Made by a program: the position numbers and the translations under genes. From positions 1 through 44,768 of the forward strand of contig JAHJHC010000033.1 of NCBI GenBank assembly GCA_018824145.1: DNA of 44,768 nt, read 5' to 3'. This document shows positions 31,904 to 39,924 of the stretch, in pieces. How positions within the stretch are numbered: position 1 is the first letter of the stretch; each line of letters starts with the position of its first letter. The notes beneath the pieces were generated by a model. That model was given only the letters and a program-made list of their open reading frames with translations. It was not told where the DNA came from and did no database searches. The stretch comes from Candidatus Omnitrophota bacterium (lineage in GTDB: Bacteria > Omnitrophota > Gorgyraeia > Gorgyraeales > Gorgyraeaceae).

Positions 31904-32218
31904 ATGCAGTACGCGATCGTCTTTATTACAACCATAAACAAAAAAGAAGCTGAAAAGATAAGTAAAGCTCTGCTTGATAAACGCATTATAGCGTGCTCAA
32001 ATATAATAGGGGATATAGAGTCCCATTTTTGGTGGAAGGGTAAAAAAGAAAAGGCAAAAGAATGCCTTTTACTTGTCAAAACTTCCATGGCTGCATTTAA
32101 AAAAGTCCTTAAGGTAGTCAAATCATTACATTCTTATGAGGTGCCTGAGATAATAGCAGTTCCCATTATAGCAGGCTACAAACCTTATCTTGAATGGATA
32201 AAGGAGAGCACATCATGA
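31904..32218 (+). CDS. cutA: CutA1-like divalent-cation tolerance protein
   Basis: A 104-residue protein from ATG 31904 (MQYAIVFITTINKKEAEKI). RIIACSNIIGDIESHFWWKGK and SYEVPEIIAVPIIAGYKPYLEWI are the CutA1 signatures. CutA1 forms a PII-like trimer; its cellular role in metal tolerance is uncertain. The gene starts 7 bases after the AsmA-like gene, so it is in the same transcript. The open frame extends upstream to 31865 inside the AsmA gene, but homologues start here. Confidence 0.93.
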   Translation: MQYAIVFITTINKKEAEKISKALLDKRIIACSNIIGDIESHFWWKGKKEKAKECLLLVKTSMAAFKKVLKVVKSLHSYEVPEIIAVPIIAGYKPYLEWIKESTS

Positions 32219-32733
32219 AAAAAAGTATATTTATTCTGCTAATATCTGTTTTTTTGTTTTCAAATCCATGTAAGGCTGATGAAACAGAAGGAGGTATGGG
32301 TATGAAGCTTACCAGTCCTGAGTTTGAAAATAATAGTGTGATTCCAGGGAAATTTACATGCCAGGGAGAAGATGTTAATCCCGCATTACTTATAGAAGGC
32401 GTGCCTGAAAACGCAAAGACTCTTGCCCTGATAGTGGATGACCCTGATGCTCCCATGGGCACATGGATACACTGGGTAGTGTACAATATACCTATTATCT
32501 CACGCATAGAGGAAGATAGTATCCCTGGAAAACAGGGGACAAATGATTTTGGCAGGAACGATTACGGAGGCCCTTGCCCTCCTTCAGGTACGCATCGTTA
32601 TTTTTTTAAAATATATGCACTGGATACAGAGCTCGATCTAAAAGAAGGCATACACAAAAGGGATTTGGAAAACGCAATGGAAGGACACATCATGGATAAG
32701 GCAGAATTGATAGGTCTATATAAGAAAAAGTAA
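32215..32733 (+). CDS. Secreted PEBP/YbhB-YbcL family protein
   Basis: A 172-residue protein from ATG 32215, overlapping the CutA stop by 4 bases and preceded by GGAG. The signal peptide (MKKSIFILLISVFLFSNPCKA) indicates a periplasmic form. The PEBP ligand-site motifs are DDPDAPMGTWIHWVVYNIP and YGGPCPPSGTHRYFFKIYALD. YbhB/YbcL members bind small anionic ligands; function is otherwise unclear. The frame opening at 32194 would add seven residues and spoil the signal peptide. Confidence 0.92.
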   Translation: MKKSIFILLISVFLFSNPCKADETEGGMGMKLTSPEFENNSVIPGKFTCQGEDVNPALLIEGVPENAKTLALIVDDPDAPMGTWIHWVVYNIPIISRIEEDSIPGKQGTNDFGRNDYGGPCPPSGTHRYFFKIYALDTELDLKEGIHKRDLENAMEGHIMDKAELIGLYKKK

Positions 32734-33090
32734 TTAAAATTTCATCCTGAAAGTGAAGAACGCCTGATCCTTCCGAAGTTCAAGCTTACCTTTTATATTA
32801 AAGATCTTCACGCTAATCTTTTCTTCGGTCCTGCTTTTTATTTCATTGGCTTTAAAATAGGGGTAGAAGATATCTAGTCCGAGCATGTTTTTCCATTCTT
32901 CCCTTAACTTTTCTTTTTCTTCTTTTTTATTTATGTAATAAGTATAATTCCTGGTATTGATCCAATCTGAAAATGTCAGGCAGTCCCATTTTATTTTATA
33001 ATCGATATTTAACGAGCCTTCAGCGTAGAGGGGTGTTGTCAGGGTCAATAGACTTACCAGGATAGAAAGATTTTTTGCACGGCAAAACAT
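32734..33090 (-). CDS. Small secreted protein (unknown)
   Basis: A 118-residue protein with a signal peptide (MFCRAKNLSILVSLLTLTTPLYA). The mature part has a beta-strand start (GSLNIDYKIKWDCLTF), a charged helical section (NKKEEKEKLREEWKNMLGLD), and strands ending in FFTFRMKF, with a terminal Phe. It resembles short periplasmic or outer-membrane-associated proteins. No family is recognised. It is tail to tail with the PEBP gene, with stop codons directly adjacent. Confidence 0.6.
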   Translation of the reverse strand: MFCRAKNLSILVSLLTLTTPLYAEGSLNIDYKIKWDCLTFSDWINTRNYTYYINKKEEKEKLREEWKNMLGLDIFYPYFKANEIKSRTEEKISVKIFNIKGKLELRKDQAFFTFRMKF

Positions 33091-33139
33091 TTCTATTCCC
33101 CTGATTAAACTATACCATAATTATTAACGGGAAACCAGG

Positions 33140-33484
33140 TCAGGAAGGAATATTCTTTACCCACTTATTGTAGGCATGCTCTAGTATCGCTGCTTTTACT
33201 TCAGGCGGGATTTTTTTAAATTTAAACCCCACTTCGCATTTCCCTTCAACGGTATTTTTCCACATTACTTCAACGCTTGCGGGAATAAGCTTATTGTCGC
33301 TTGGATCCTGGATTTTAATCGGCAGGTTGGAATTTATCTTGGACTTGAAGTCATCAAAGACAACGCACATGCCTGTCCTGGAAAAATTTTTCAGCAATCC
33401 GGATATGCTTCTTTTATTTTTCTTTATTGCCTCTATTTCTAGGATCACGGAAAATCTCTTAAAATCTCTTTTATCCTCGCGCAT
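33140..33484 (-). CDS. PilZ-domain protein 3
   Basis: A 114-residue single PilZ domain from ATG 33484. KRDFKRF carries the Arg motif and NFSRTGMCVVF the (D/N)xSxxG motif, so c-di-GMP binding is plausible. Later strands (INSNLPIKIQDP, VEVMWKN, CEVGFKF) fit the barrel. The in-frame ATGs at 33490 and 33505 are not preferred: 33490 is next to the -10 box and 33505 would overlap the promoter. The predicted transcription start is at the ATG itself. Confidence 0.88.
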   Translation of the reverse strand: MREDKRDFKRFSVILEIEAIKKNKRSISGLLKNFSRTGMCVVFDDFKSKINSNLPIKIQDPSDNKLIPASVEVMWKNTVEGKCEVGFKFKKIPPEVKAAILEHAYNKWVKNIPS

Positions 33485-33490
33485 ATTCAT

Positions 33491-33541
33491 ATTATACCAT
33501 CTCAAATGTATATTTCAATATTTTTCCGCGTGTGTTATAAT
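33491..33541. promoter_or_regulatory. Divergent promoters sharing one -35 hexamer
   Basis: The sequence TTTCAA at 33513-33518 reads TTGAAA on the minus strand. Plus strand: TTTCAA, 17 bases, TATAAT (33536-33541), then 7 bases to ATG 33549. Minus strand: TTGAAA, 16 bases, TATAAT (33496-33491), then 6 bases to ATG 33484. Both transcripts would be leaderless, and RNA polymerase could not occupy both promoters at once. Confidence 0.8.
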
Positions 33542-33548
33542 CATATAT

Positions 33549-34508
33549 ATGAATATGATAGCTGAATTTTACAGTGGTTACTCTATGGGATACGCTATTT
33601 TAAAGATTTTCTTTATGGTAGCCATCGGGTACATACTTTATACAAAAAGACTGGTTAAAAAAGATGTCACTAAAGGCTTGAGTAATATCCTTATCTGGGT
33701 GTGCATACCGGCTTTAATATTCACTAAAATCACATCTGCATTCGATCCTTATGCCTTCCCGAAATGGTGGGTTTTGCCTATATGTTCGATCGGTATGTCT
33801 CTTGTCGGATTAGGGCTGGGTCATATATTCCAGAGGCCTATGAAGAGCTTTAGCGCTTCCCGTGAATTCACGAGTTCGTGTGCTTTTCAAAACTCCGGTT
33901 ACCTTCCTATGACGCTTGTGGTCTTTGCCTGTTCAGGAGATATGCGCGATAAGCTCCTGGTCTATATATTTTTATTTATCATGGGGTTTAATATTTTTGC
34001 CTGGTCGTTTTTGCCGGCATATCTCTCAAAGGACATTAGAAGGAACTTCAGGCTCAGTGCAATCTTAAACCCGCCTGTCATAGCTACGGGCGTTTCTATC
34101 GCATGGGTCTTTATATTGGGAGAGGGTAAGGTGCATAATGTGATATATGAGCCTTTGATGATGTTGGGCAATGCAACTTTTCCTTTGGCATTGATCGTGC
34201 TGGGTTCATATCTGGCGGAGTATCGTCCTTTCAAGTCGGAGAATTGGAAGGCCCTGGGAATATGCTTACTTACAAAACTCATATTTTTACCCGCTGTAGT
34301 ATTTATTTTGATAAAATATCTGCCGTTAGAGGAATCGCTGAAGTTTTTTATTATGTTAGAGGCTATAATGCCCGTAGCCGTGAGTCTGATCGTCATTGGT
34401 CAATTTGCAAAAGCAGACAATAAATTTTTCAGCGGAGCCATATTTTATTCGCACCTATTAGCTATAGTTACTATTCCGATGTGGCTATTGCTTCTCCGTA
34501 ATAGCTAA
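33549..34508 (+). CDS. Auxin efflux carrier (AEC) family transporter
   Basis: A 319-residue inner-membrane protein with about ten hydrophobic segments in the two five-helix halves typical of the AEC/PF03547 family. Characteristic parts are TKGLSNILIWVCIPALIFTKI in the first half, SSCAFQNSGYLPMTLVVF, and AIMPVAVSLIVIGQFAKAD near the C-terminus. The start is ATG 33549, 7 bases after a TATAAT box. The frame opens upstream at 33294, but that part is antisense to the PilZ gene. Bacterial members move dicarboxylates and similar acids; the substrate is unknown. Confidence 0.88.
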   Translation: MNMIAEFYSGYSMGYAILKIFFMVAIGYILYTKRLVKKDVTKGLSNILIWVCIPALIFTKITSAFDPYAFPKWWVLPICSIGMSLVGLGLGHIFQRPMKSFSASREFTSSCAFQNSGYLPMTLVVFACSGDMRDKLLVYIFLFIMGFNIFAWSFLPAYLSKDIRRNFRLSAILNPPVIATGVSIAWVFILGEGKVHNVIYEPLMMLGNATFPLALIVLGSYLAEYRPFKSENWKALGICLLTKLIFLPAVVFILIKYLPLEESLKFFIMLEAIMPVAVSLIVIGQFAKADNKFFSGAIFYSHLLAIVTIPMWLLLLRNS

Positions 34509-34546
34509 AGAGGATAGATGAGTTATAATTTACTGTGAGGTGACTT

Positions 34547-34954
34547 GTGCTGGGATATCTGATTCTATTATTTACTTTAGTCCCTATTGTAGAATTGGCT
34601 CTTTTGATAAAAGTCGGCCACTATATAGGCCTTGGTAATACCCTGCTTATCGTCATCCTTACAGGGGTAGGAGGCGCTTATTTAGCCAAAAACCAAGGGA
34701 TTAGTACTTTAATTAAGATGCAAAAAGATATAAATGAAGGTATAATGCCTACGGATAAGTTGTTTGACGGCCTTTTGATCCTTAGCGGAGGGATATTACT
34801 ATTGACGCCGGGGCTTATTACTGACGCCATGGGTTTTGTCGGCTTAATCCCATTTACGAGAGATTTGATCAAGAAATGGGTAAAATATAAAATAAAAGAT
34901 ATAATTTCTCAGGGAAAAGTTGTTACAATACATTCCTGGCGCAAGATCGATTAA
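34547..34954 (+). CDS. fxsA: FxsA family membrane protein
   Basis: A 135-residue protein from GTG 34547, with GTGAGGTGA upstream. The pattern LFTLVPIVELALLIKVGHYIG, LIVILTGVGGAYLAKNQG, and LILSGGILLLTPGLITDAMGF is the FxsA/YtzA signature with three to four membrane helices. E. coli FxsA relieves phage T7 exclusion by the F plasmid; the wider family's role is unknown. The C-terminus is basic and cytoplasmic. Confidence 0.92.
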   Translation: MLGYLILLFTLVPIVELALLIKVGHYIGLGNTLLIVILTGVGGAYLAKNQGISTLIKMQKDINEGIMPTDKLFDGLLILSGGILLLTPGLITDAMGFVGLIPFTRDLIKKWVKYKIKDIISQGKVVTIHSWRKID

Positions 34955-34965
34955 GGGAGCAGTAA

Positions 34966-35448
34966 ATGGAAAATAAAAAAATCACAGTCATATTATTAGC
35001 GATCATAGCAGGATTGATTACTGCCGGTTATGCCGTAGGCTTTTTTATTTTTATGGACTATAGACAAAAGACCATATATCTTGATAAGCAGACTCAAGTC
35101 GCCATAGAAAGATTCGAGGCCATAGAAAGCAGCCTGCAAAAGCTCTCCATGAATTTAGAGAATACTATAGATAAGAATAGGCTGCAAAAGGAAGATCTTT
35201 TAGCGGAAATAGAAGTCATAGAGGGAGAAATGCATGATTGGAAAAATGGTTGCGGAACGATTTTATCGGAGATCAAAGGGCAGATAGACGAGTTGGAGAT
35301 CGATAGACTTACAAGGAGGGTAGAGAACATACAGGATGATATCAATAAGTTCAAAACAGAGATACAGGACCTGGATTTAAAGATCGATGATACTAGAAGA
35401 GACGTTAAGTTCAACGTAGACCTGGGCAAGATATCGGTAAAAAAATAA
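34966..35448 (+). CDS. Membrane-anchored coiled-coil protein (unknown)
   Basis: A 160-residue protein with one N-terminal transmembrane helix (about 6-31) followed by a long coiled coil (about 37-150; heptad-rich, for example IERFEAIESSLQKLSMNL and ELEIDRLTRRVENIQDDINK). It has no recognised domain. A single Cys (GCGTIL) interrupts the coil. It starts 11 bases after fxsA and ends 9 bases before the DUF3108-like gene, so it lies in an envelope gene run. It could be a spacer or scaffold in the periplasm. Confidence 0.7.
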   Translation: MENKKITVILLAIIAGLITAGYAVGFFIFMDYRQKTIYLDKQTQVAIERFEAIESSLQKLSMNLENTIDKNRLQKEDLLAEIEVIEGEMHDWKNGCGTILSEIKGQIDELEIDRLTRRVENIQDDINKFKTEIQDLDLKIDDTRRDVKFNVDLGKISVKK

Positions 35449-35457
35449 GGCCATATA

Positions 35458-36264
35458 ATGAAATACGCGACTTTATTGCTTCTTTTAACATTATCCATAC
35501 CGCTTTCTTATATAGCTTCTTCTCCCGCATATTCCGATGAACTCTCAGATGCCTTTATGGAGCAACAAGAGACCGGAAATGGTGTCTGTGTCCACAAGAA
35601 ATCTGCACTCCACAGGTCGGATTTCTCTTTAAACATAGAAAGATTCTCTCGTGACGGGAAGGTGTTTTATGAATTTACCGAACACGGGAAAGGTGATTAC
35701 GGTAAGTATGAAGATGTGATGTGGGATATTACTGCTGAGATGGAGGAGCAAGAAGGCCTTTTGTATACTAACTTTTCCGTTCGTATCATCAGGGATAGAG
35801 ATAATAATATCCTTATTAAGTATGAAAAGAAGTTCGATTATGATAAGGGAAAGATATGCTATGCTGCGACAGACGGAGAGGGCAATATCATCAAGAAAAA
35901 GACCTTTCCCATCAAGGGGGTAACAACAGACAATAATATAATGACGCATTTTTTGAAGGCATTCGTAGCGCACCGTGGCGAGAAAAAATACAGAAGTTTT
36001 TATCTCATTTCAAGCGAGCCGAAGCTTTACAGAATAAATATTAAAATTATAGGGTCAGAGGTTTTAGAATTACCCAGAGGACAGGTAGAGGCTATTAAAA
36101 TAAGGCTTATTCCGGATTTAGGCCTGTTGACCGGCCTATCAGGCGCTGTCATACCACCGACATTTATTTGGTATACAGAAGAAAGCCCTTATGTCTGGTT
36201 GCAATATGAGGGGTTAGAAACCGGTTTAGGCTCTGCTCATATCCTGGTTTATATAACGAGTTAA
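35458..36264 (+). CDS. DUF3108-like secreted protein
   Basis: A 268-residue protein with a signal peptide (MKYATLLLLLTLSIPLSYIASSPAYS). Repeated strands such as SDFSLNIERFSRDGKVFYEF, YRINIKIIGSEVLELPRGQVEAIKIRLIP and FIWYTEESPYVWLQYEGLE match the pattern of DUF3108 proteins, which are periplasmic and lipocalin-like in shape. A role in envelope lipid or polymer handling is possible. Start codon ATG 35458 is 9 bases after the coiled-coil gene. Confidence 0.65.
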   Translation: MKYATLLLLLTLSIPLSYIASSPAYSDELSDAFMEQQETGNGVCVHKKSALHRSDFSLNIERFSRDGKVFYEFTEHGKGDYGKYEDVMWDITAEMEEQEGLLYTNFSVRIIRDRDNNILIKYEKKFDYDKGKICYAATDGEGNIIKKKTFPIKGVTTDNNIMTHFLKAFVAHRGEKKYRSFYLISSEPKLYRINIKIIGSEVLELPRGQVEAIKIRLIPDLGLLTGLSGAVIPPTFIWYTEESPYVWLQYEGLETGLGSAHILVYITS

Positions 36265-36290
36265 GACGATAGATTCAGCTGGAAAGATAT

Positions 36291-36752
36291 ATGAAATATA
36301 AAAGGTCTCAAATATTAATGTTATGGTTTCTTCCACTAATTACCTTGGGTGGGCTGTTTAATCCTATATTAGGTTATCTCGTGTTAGCGATGATGGTCTT
36401 TTTTTTGACGTTATCTTATTTTAAAGGCCGTTTTTGGTGTTGGAACCTATGTCCAAGAGGCGCATTTCTGGATATTATCATGTCCAAGGCCAGCTTTAAA
36501 AAGCCAGTACCTAAAGTTTTTACAAGACATTGGTTCCGCTGGATAATATTTATTTTATTTAGCAGTTTTTTAATGTTTCGTATAATTAGAACAGGCGGAA
36601 ATATAATTGCTATAGGGGCAGTCTTTGTATCGATGTGCATAGTTACGACGATTATTTCAATTGTTTTAGGTGTAGCAACAAGGCATAGGTCATGGTGTAT
36701 GATATGTCCTATGGGAACTTTGCAAGATAAGATCGGCAGGATGTCTAAGTAA
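36291..36752 (+). CDS. Polytopic membrane protein with two CxxxCP motifs (NapH/NosR-like)
   Basis: A 153-residue membrane protein with four or so helices. Two cytoplasmic-type loops carry CWNLCPRGAFLD (about 50-61) and CMICPMGTLQD (about 137-147), the repeated CxxxCP pattern of the NapH/NosR/CcoG membrane domains that pass electrons through the quinone pool. The ferredoxin-type 4Fe-4S clusters found in full NapH proteins are absent. It may be a small redox or thiol relay protein. It starts 26 bases after the previous gene and 9 bases before the next. Confidence 0.75.
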   Translation: MKYKRSQILMLWFLPLITLGGLFNPILGYLVLAMMVFFLTLSYFKGRFWCWNLCPRGAFLDIIMSKASFKKPVPKVFTRHWFRWIIFILFSSFLMFRIIRTGGNIIAIGAVFVSMCIVTTIISIVLGVATRHRSWCMICPMGTLQDKIGRMSK

Positions 36753-36761
36753 AGGAAACTC

Positions 36762-37439
36762 ATGTTGAAATTTATAAAACATACAATAATCATTATCTTA
36801 ATCGGCAGTGTGTTATTTTTCGGCATTAAATTTTACTCAAAATACATGTATGAGAATACTATTTTAAAAGAGGTCATATCCAGACTGCAGGCGGATTCAA
36901 GGATCGCGGAAGTGCTCGTGACAGGCGTCAACTATGATGAGAACATAGGAAAGACCCGTACCACGATCAAATTTTTAGAATATGACGTAAACAGTAGCCC
37001 CCTCGAGCCCAGGTATTTCACCTTTTTAGGGAACATCTTGCAATTTCAGTGCTTAGTGATACGATTTGATGATATTCATATACGTAGCGCTGATAAACTC
37101 CGGGGTAAAAGCGCGTATATCTTTTGGAAGGTGTTTATGCTTGACGGGCCTGATACAGAAGAGTACGAGATAAATAAGATGAATGAGGTTCCCAAAGGGT
37201 ATAAGTTACAGACTGAAAAAGGCTCCTTTGAAAAAGAACTGTGGCGAGACTTTTGGAAATACGCATTGGATTCTAAAGAGCGCAGTAAATCAGGGATAAA
37301 AAATGCCCAGATAGAAGCGCCCGGGACCATGTTTATCCCGGGGATGCTATACACAATAAAAATAGAGCATGACGGCGGGATCAGGATAGATACATCTAAG
37401 CTTCCTGCTATTTTAAAGGGCGAAAAGATACTTGAATAG
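36762..37439 (+). CDS. Membrane-anchored protein of unknown function
   Basis: A 225-residue protein with a single N-terminal helix (about 7-26, HTIIIILIGSVLFFGIKFYS). The rest is a mixed alpha/beta periplasmic domain, with segments such as ADSRIAEVLVTGVNYDENIGK and MFIPGMLYTIKIEHDGGIRID. I do not recognise a family. It starts 9 bases after the CxxxCP protein gene and 12 bases before the small lipoprotein gene, so it belongs to one envelope operon. Confidence 0.65.
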   Translation: MLKFIKHTIIIILIGSVLFFGIKFYSKYMYENTILKEVISRLQADSRIAEVLVTGVNYDENIGKTRTTIKFLEYDVNSSPLEPRYFTFLGNILQFQCLVIRFDDIHIRSADKLRGKSAYIFWKVFMLDGPDTEEYEINKMNEVPKGYKLQTEKGSFEKELWRDFWKYALDSKERSKSGIKNAQIEAPGTMFIPGMLYTIKIEHDGGIRIDTSKLPAILKGEKILE

Positions 37440-37451
37440 AAAGGAAATGGC

Positions 37452-37574
37452 ATGAAGAAGATCACGGTATTTTTATTATTATTATCGATGTTGTTTCTGC
37501 AGGGTTGTATTATTAACAAGCTTTTAGCAACAGCCGTGTCCGGGTATGCTTTATATAAACTGATAGATGAATAG
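37452..37574 (+). CDS. Very small lipoprotein (40 residues)
   Basis: A 40-residue reading frame: MKKITVFLLLLSMLFLQGC followed by IINKLLATAVSGYALYKLIDE. The lipobox LQGC (Cys19) and signal segment are clear, so the mature lipoprotein would have only 22 residues. AAAGGAAATGGC precedes the start. Its end overlaps the porin gene start at 37567 by 8 bases, and it starts 12 bases after the upstream gene, which suggests translational coupling. It is similar in size to the entericidin-like and other small lipoproteins. Function is unknown. Confidence 0.75.
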   Translation: MKKITVFLLLLSMLFLQGCIINKLLATAVSGYALYKLIDE

Positions 37575-38877
37575 AATTAAATATTTAGTTGTGACATTTG
37601 TCCTCATATTTTTACCTATTTCATCGTTTGCGGAAGTTGATCTCAAAACAGGTGCGTATCTGCGTCTTAGACATGAGTATTGGAAGAATATTTTTGATCA
37701 AGAAAACAGCGCCAAAGATAATCGTAATTATTTTAGAGTGAAAAGCTCTTTGTGGGGAAAGTTAGCCTTTAGCGATAAGGTAACTCTATATTCCAAGCTC
37801 ACCGATGAATTTAAAGCGTATGCTTATTATATGCAACCTGGCGGCAAAAAAAGGATGAATTTTGATATTGACGAGGTAGTGTTTGATAATCTTTATTTGG
37901 ATATCAAGAATTTCTTGGATCTGCCTTTAGATTTAAAATTGGGAAGGCAAGACTTTTTATCTACATATGGCGAAGGTTTTTTAATTATGGATGGGACCCC
38001 TTTAGATGGTTCAAGGACTTTTTATTTTAATTCTGCTAAAGCAACATGGCGGATAGATAGTATAAATTCTTTAGATCTTTTATATATTAAGAGTGAAAGA
38101 GAAGATGATACTTTGCCAATTATAAACAAGAAAACACCCCATCAGCAGTTAAATACCAGTGATGAAGAAGCCGGTGTTCTTTATTGGAAAAGGGATTCTG
38201 TGGATAATTTTTCTCTTGAGGGATATTATATTTTTAAAATAGAAGATGATGGAGGGGCTGGATTGCAGGCACAAAAGACTGAACTTAATACAATAGGTTC
38301 CTTCGCTAAATATAGTTTTGAACCTTGGACGTTAAAAGGACAGCTTGCATATCAGTTTGGAGATTATGGCCTTGACGATAGAGAAGGCTTAGGGGGATAT
38401 GTATTTGTGGATAGAAGTTTTAAAGATATTGCATGGTTTCCTGAAGTCAGCGGAGGTTTTATTTATCTCTCAGGTGATGATGCTTCTACTTCTAAGAACG
38501 AAGCATGGGATCCTTTATTTTCTCGTTGGCCATGGATGTCAGAGTTGTATAGCCTTAGTTTTAATGGCGAATCAGGCCTGGATTATTGGACAAATTTACA
38601 GATGTGGAGGTCAAGCCTTGTTTTAAGGCCTACTGATAAAACAAAGTTTTCTTTATGGTATAATTTTTTAATGGCAAATGAAATACCTGCAGGGACTTCG
38701 TTTAGTGTGGATTCAGGAAAAGAGAGAGGACACCTCCCTCAAATGAGGCTAGATTATTCTTTTAATAAGAATATAAATGCTTATATTTTAGCAGAATATT
38801 TTATACCGGGGAATTTTTATAGCGATGAGGCAGATAGCTCACTTTTTTTAAGAACAGAACTGTCATTTAAATTTTGA
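37567..38877 (+). CDS. Alginate-export (AlgE-like) family outer-membrane porin
   Basis: A 436-residue protein with a signal peptide (MNRIKYLVVTFVLIFLPISSFA). The mature part opens with VDLKTGAYLRLRHEYWKN and contains LGRQDFLSTYGEGFLIMDGTPLDGSRTFYFN, typical of the alginate export/AlgE-like porin family (PF13372). Strands follow to the terminal Phe (LSFKF). Codons are noticeably more AT-rich (TTT, TTA, AAT) than in neighbouring genes. It heads a cassette with the binding protein at 38896 and the sensor kinase at 39925. The transported compound is unknown. Confidence 0.88.
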   Translation: MNRIKYLVVTFVLIFLPISSFAEVDLKTGAYLRLRHEYWKNIFDQENSAKDNRNYFRVKSSLWGKLAFSDKVTLYSKLTDEFKAYAYYMQPGGKKRMNFDIDEVVFDNLYLDIKNFLDLPLDLKLGRQDFLSTYGEGFLIMDGTPLDGSRTFYFNSAKATWRIDSINSLDLLYIKSEREDDTLPIINKKTPHQQLNTSDEEAGVLYWKRDSVDNFSLEGYYIFKIEDDGGAGLQAQKTELNTIGSFAKYSFEPWTLKGQLAYQFGDYGLDDREGLGGYVFVDRSFKDIAWFPEVSGGFIYLSGDDASTSKNEAWDPLFSRWPWMSELYSLSFNGESGLDYWTNLQMWRSSLVLRPTDKTKFSLWYNFLMANEIPAGTSFSVDSGKERGHLPQMRLDYSFNKNINAYILAEYFIPGNFYSDEADSSLFLRTELSFKF

Positions 38878-38895
38878 TAAAAAGGAGAATTAAAT

Positions 38896-39918
38896 ATGAA
38901 GAAAGAAATCTTAGATGTAAAAATAAGATTGTGCCTGGCGATAGTGATTGGTTTGGTAATATTGAATGGTTCATTTGCTGACAATGTGTTGAAAGCTGAA
39001 GAAGTTAAAAAAGAATTTAAAATCGGGCTTGCGGTGTTAAAAGATAATATATATTATCATGTTTCGAGGACTGCCTTTGTTAATGTATTAGAAAAAGATA
39101 AGGATATTACAGTGGCATTCAAATTATTAGATGCTTACGGGGATGATGAGGCCTATAGATTGGGTTTGGAGAGACGTTTGAACATAGATAAGGTCGATCT
39201 TGTATTTACTACTGGTACCAGAAGCACATTGCCAGCTATAGAGATTGTTAAAGATAAAGATATTCCGCTTGTTTTTACAGCAGTAGCATCCCCAGTAAAA
39301 AGTGGCATAGTGGAAACTTTAGAGCAGCGTAAAAGTAATGTTACTGGTACACATTGCGGTGTCCCTGCATATCCCCAAGTCATGACCATAAAAAAAATCG
39401 TCCCGAATGTTAAAACAATAGGGATTGTTTATACAAAAGATGAGTCGAATGCAGAAGTTCAAACCGAAGATTTTAAAAAAGCAGCATCTCAATTAGAAAT
39501 TAGAGTTTTGACATCTACGGTATCTAAAGATTGTAAAACAATAGAAGAAGTCGCAGTGGCTACTAGAGAATTGATTGGGAAGGTAGATGTGATTGTAGCA
39601 CATCAAGATACATCAATTTCTCGTTATGGAAAAGGCATGATTGATGAGGCAACAAAAAATAATATACCTACGTATGTTTCATTAGAGCAACTTGTTTCAG
39701 AAGGTGCTACGTTTTCTCTGGGGATAGATTTTGGTGCTATTGGTAGACAGGCCGGAGAACAAGCACTTAGGATACTTAAAGACAATATTTATGCAGGAGA
39801 CATTCCCGTAGGAACAGACAAAAATTACTCTTTAACAATTAATCTTTCTGCTGCTGAAAAGATAGGCCTATCTATTCCTATCCAAGTTTTAAGTTCGGCA
39901 AGTAAACTAATCAGGTAA
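38896..39918 (+). CDS. ABC-type substrate-binding protein, PF04392/COG2984 family
   Basis: A 340-residue protein with an N-terminal signal segment (about 10-30). FKIGLAVLKDNIYYHVSRTAFVNVL opens the first lobe; DLVFTTGTRSTLPAIEIVKDKDIPLVFTAVASPVKSGIV is the hallmark of the ABC_sub_bind family. No permease or ATPase gene is present, and the next gene is a sensor kinase 6 bases away. It therefore probably works as a periplasmic ligand detector for the kinase rather than, or besides, transport. AAAAGGAG precedes the start. Confidence 0.92.
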   Translation: MKKEILDVKIRLCLAIVIGLVILNGSFADNVLKAEEVKKEFKIGLAVLKDNIYYHVSRTAFVNVLEKDKDITVAFKLLDAYGDDEAYRLGLERRLNIDKVDLVFTTGTRSTLPAIEIVKDKDIPLVFTAVASPVKSGIVETLEQRKSNVTGTHCGVPAYPQVMTIKKIVPNVKTIGIVYTKDESNAEVQTEDFKKAASQLEIRVLTSTVSKDCKTIEEVAVATRELIGKVDVIVAHQDTSISRYGKGMIDEATKNNIPTYVSLEQLVSEGATFSLGIDFGAIGRQAGEQALRILKDNIYAGDIPVGTDKNYSLTINLSAAEKIGLSIPIQVLSSASKLIR

Positions 39919-39924
39919 TAGCGT

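Noticed and set aside
33294-33548. N-terminal extension of the AEC transporter
   Set aside because: It is antisense to the PilZ protein and precedes a TATAAT box 7 bases before ATG 33549; the membrane topology starts after that ATG.
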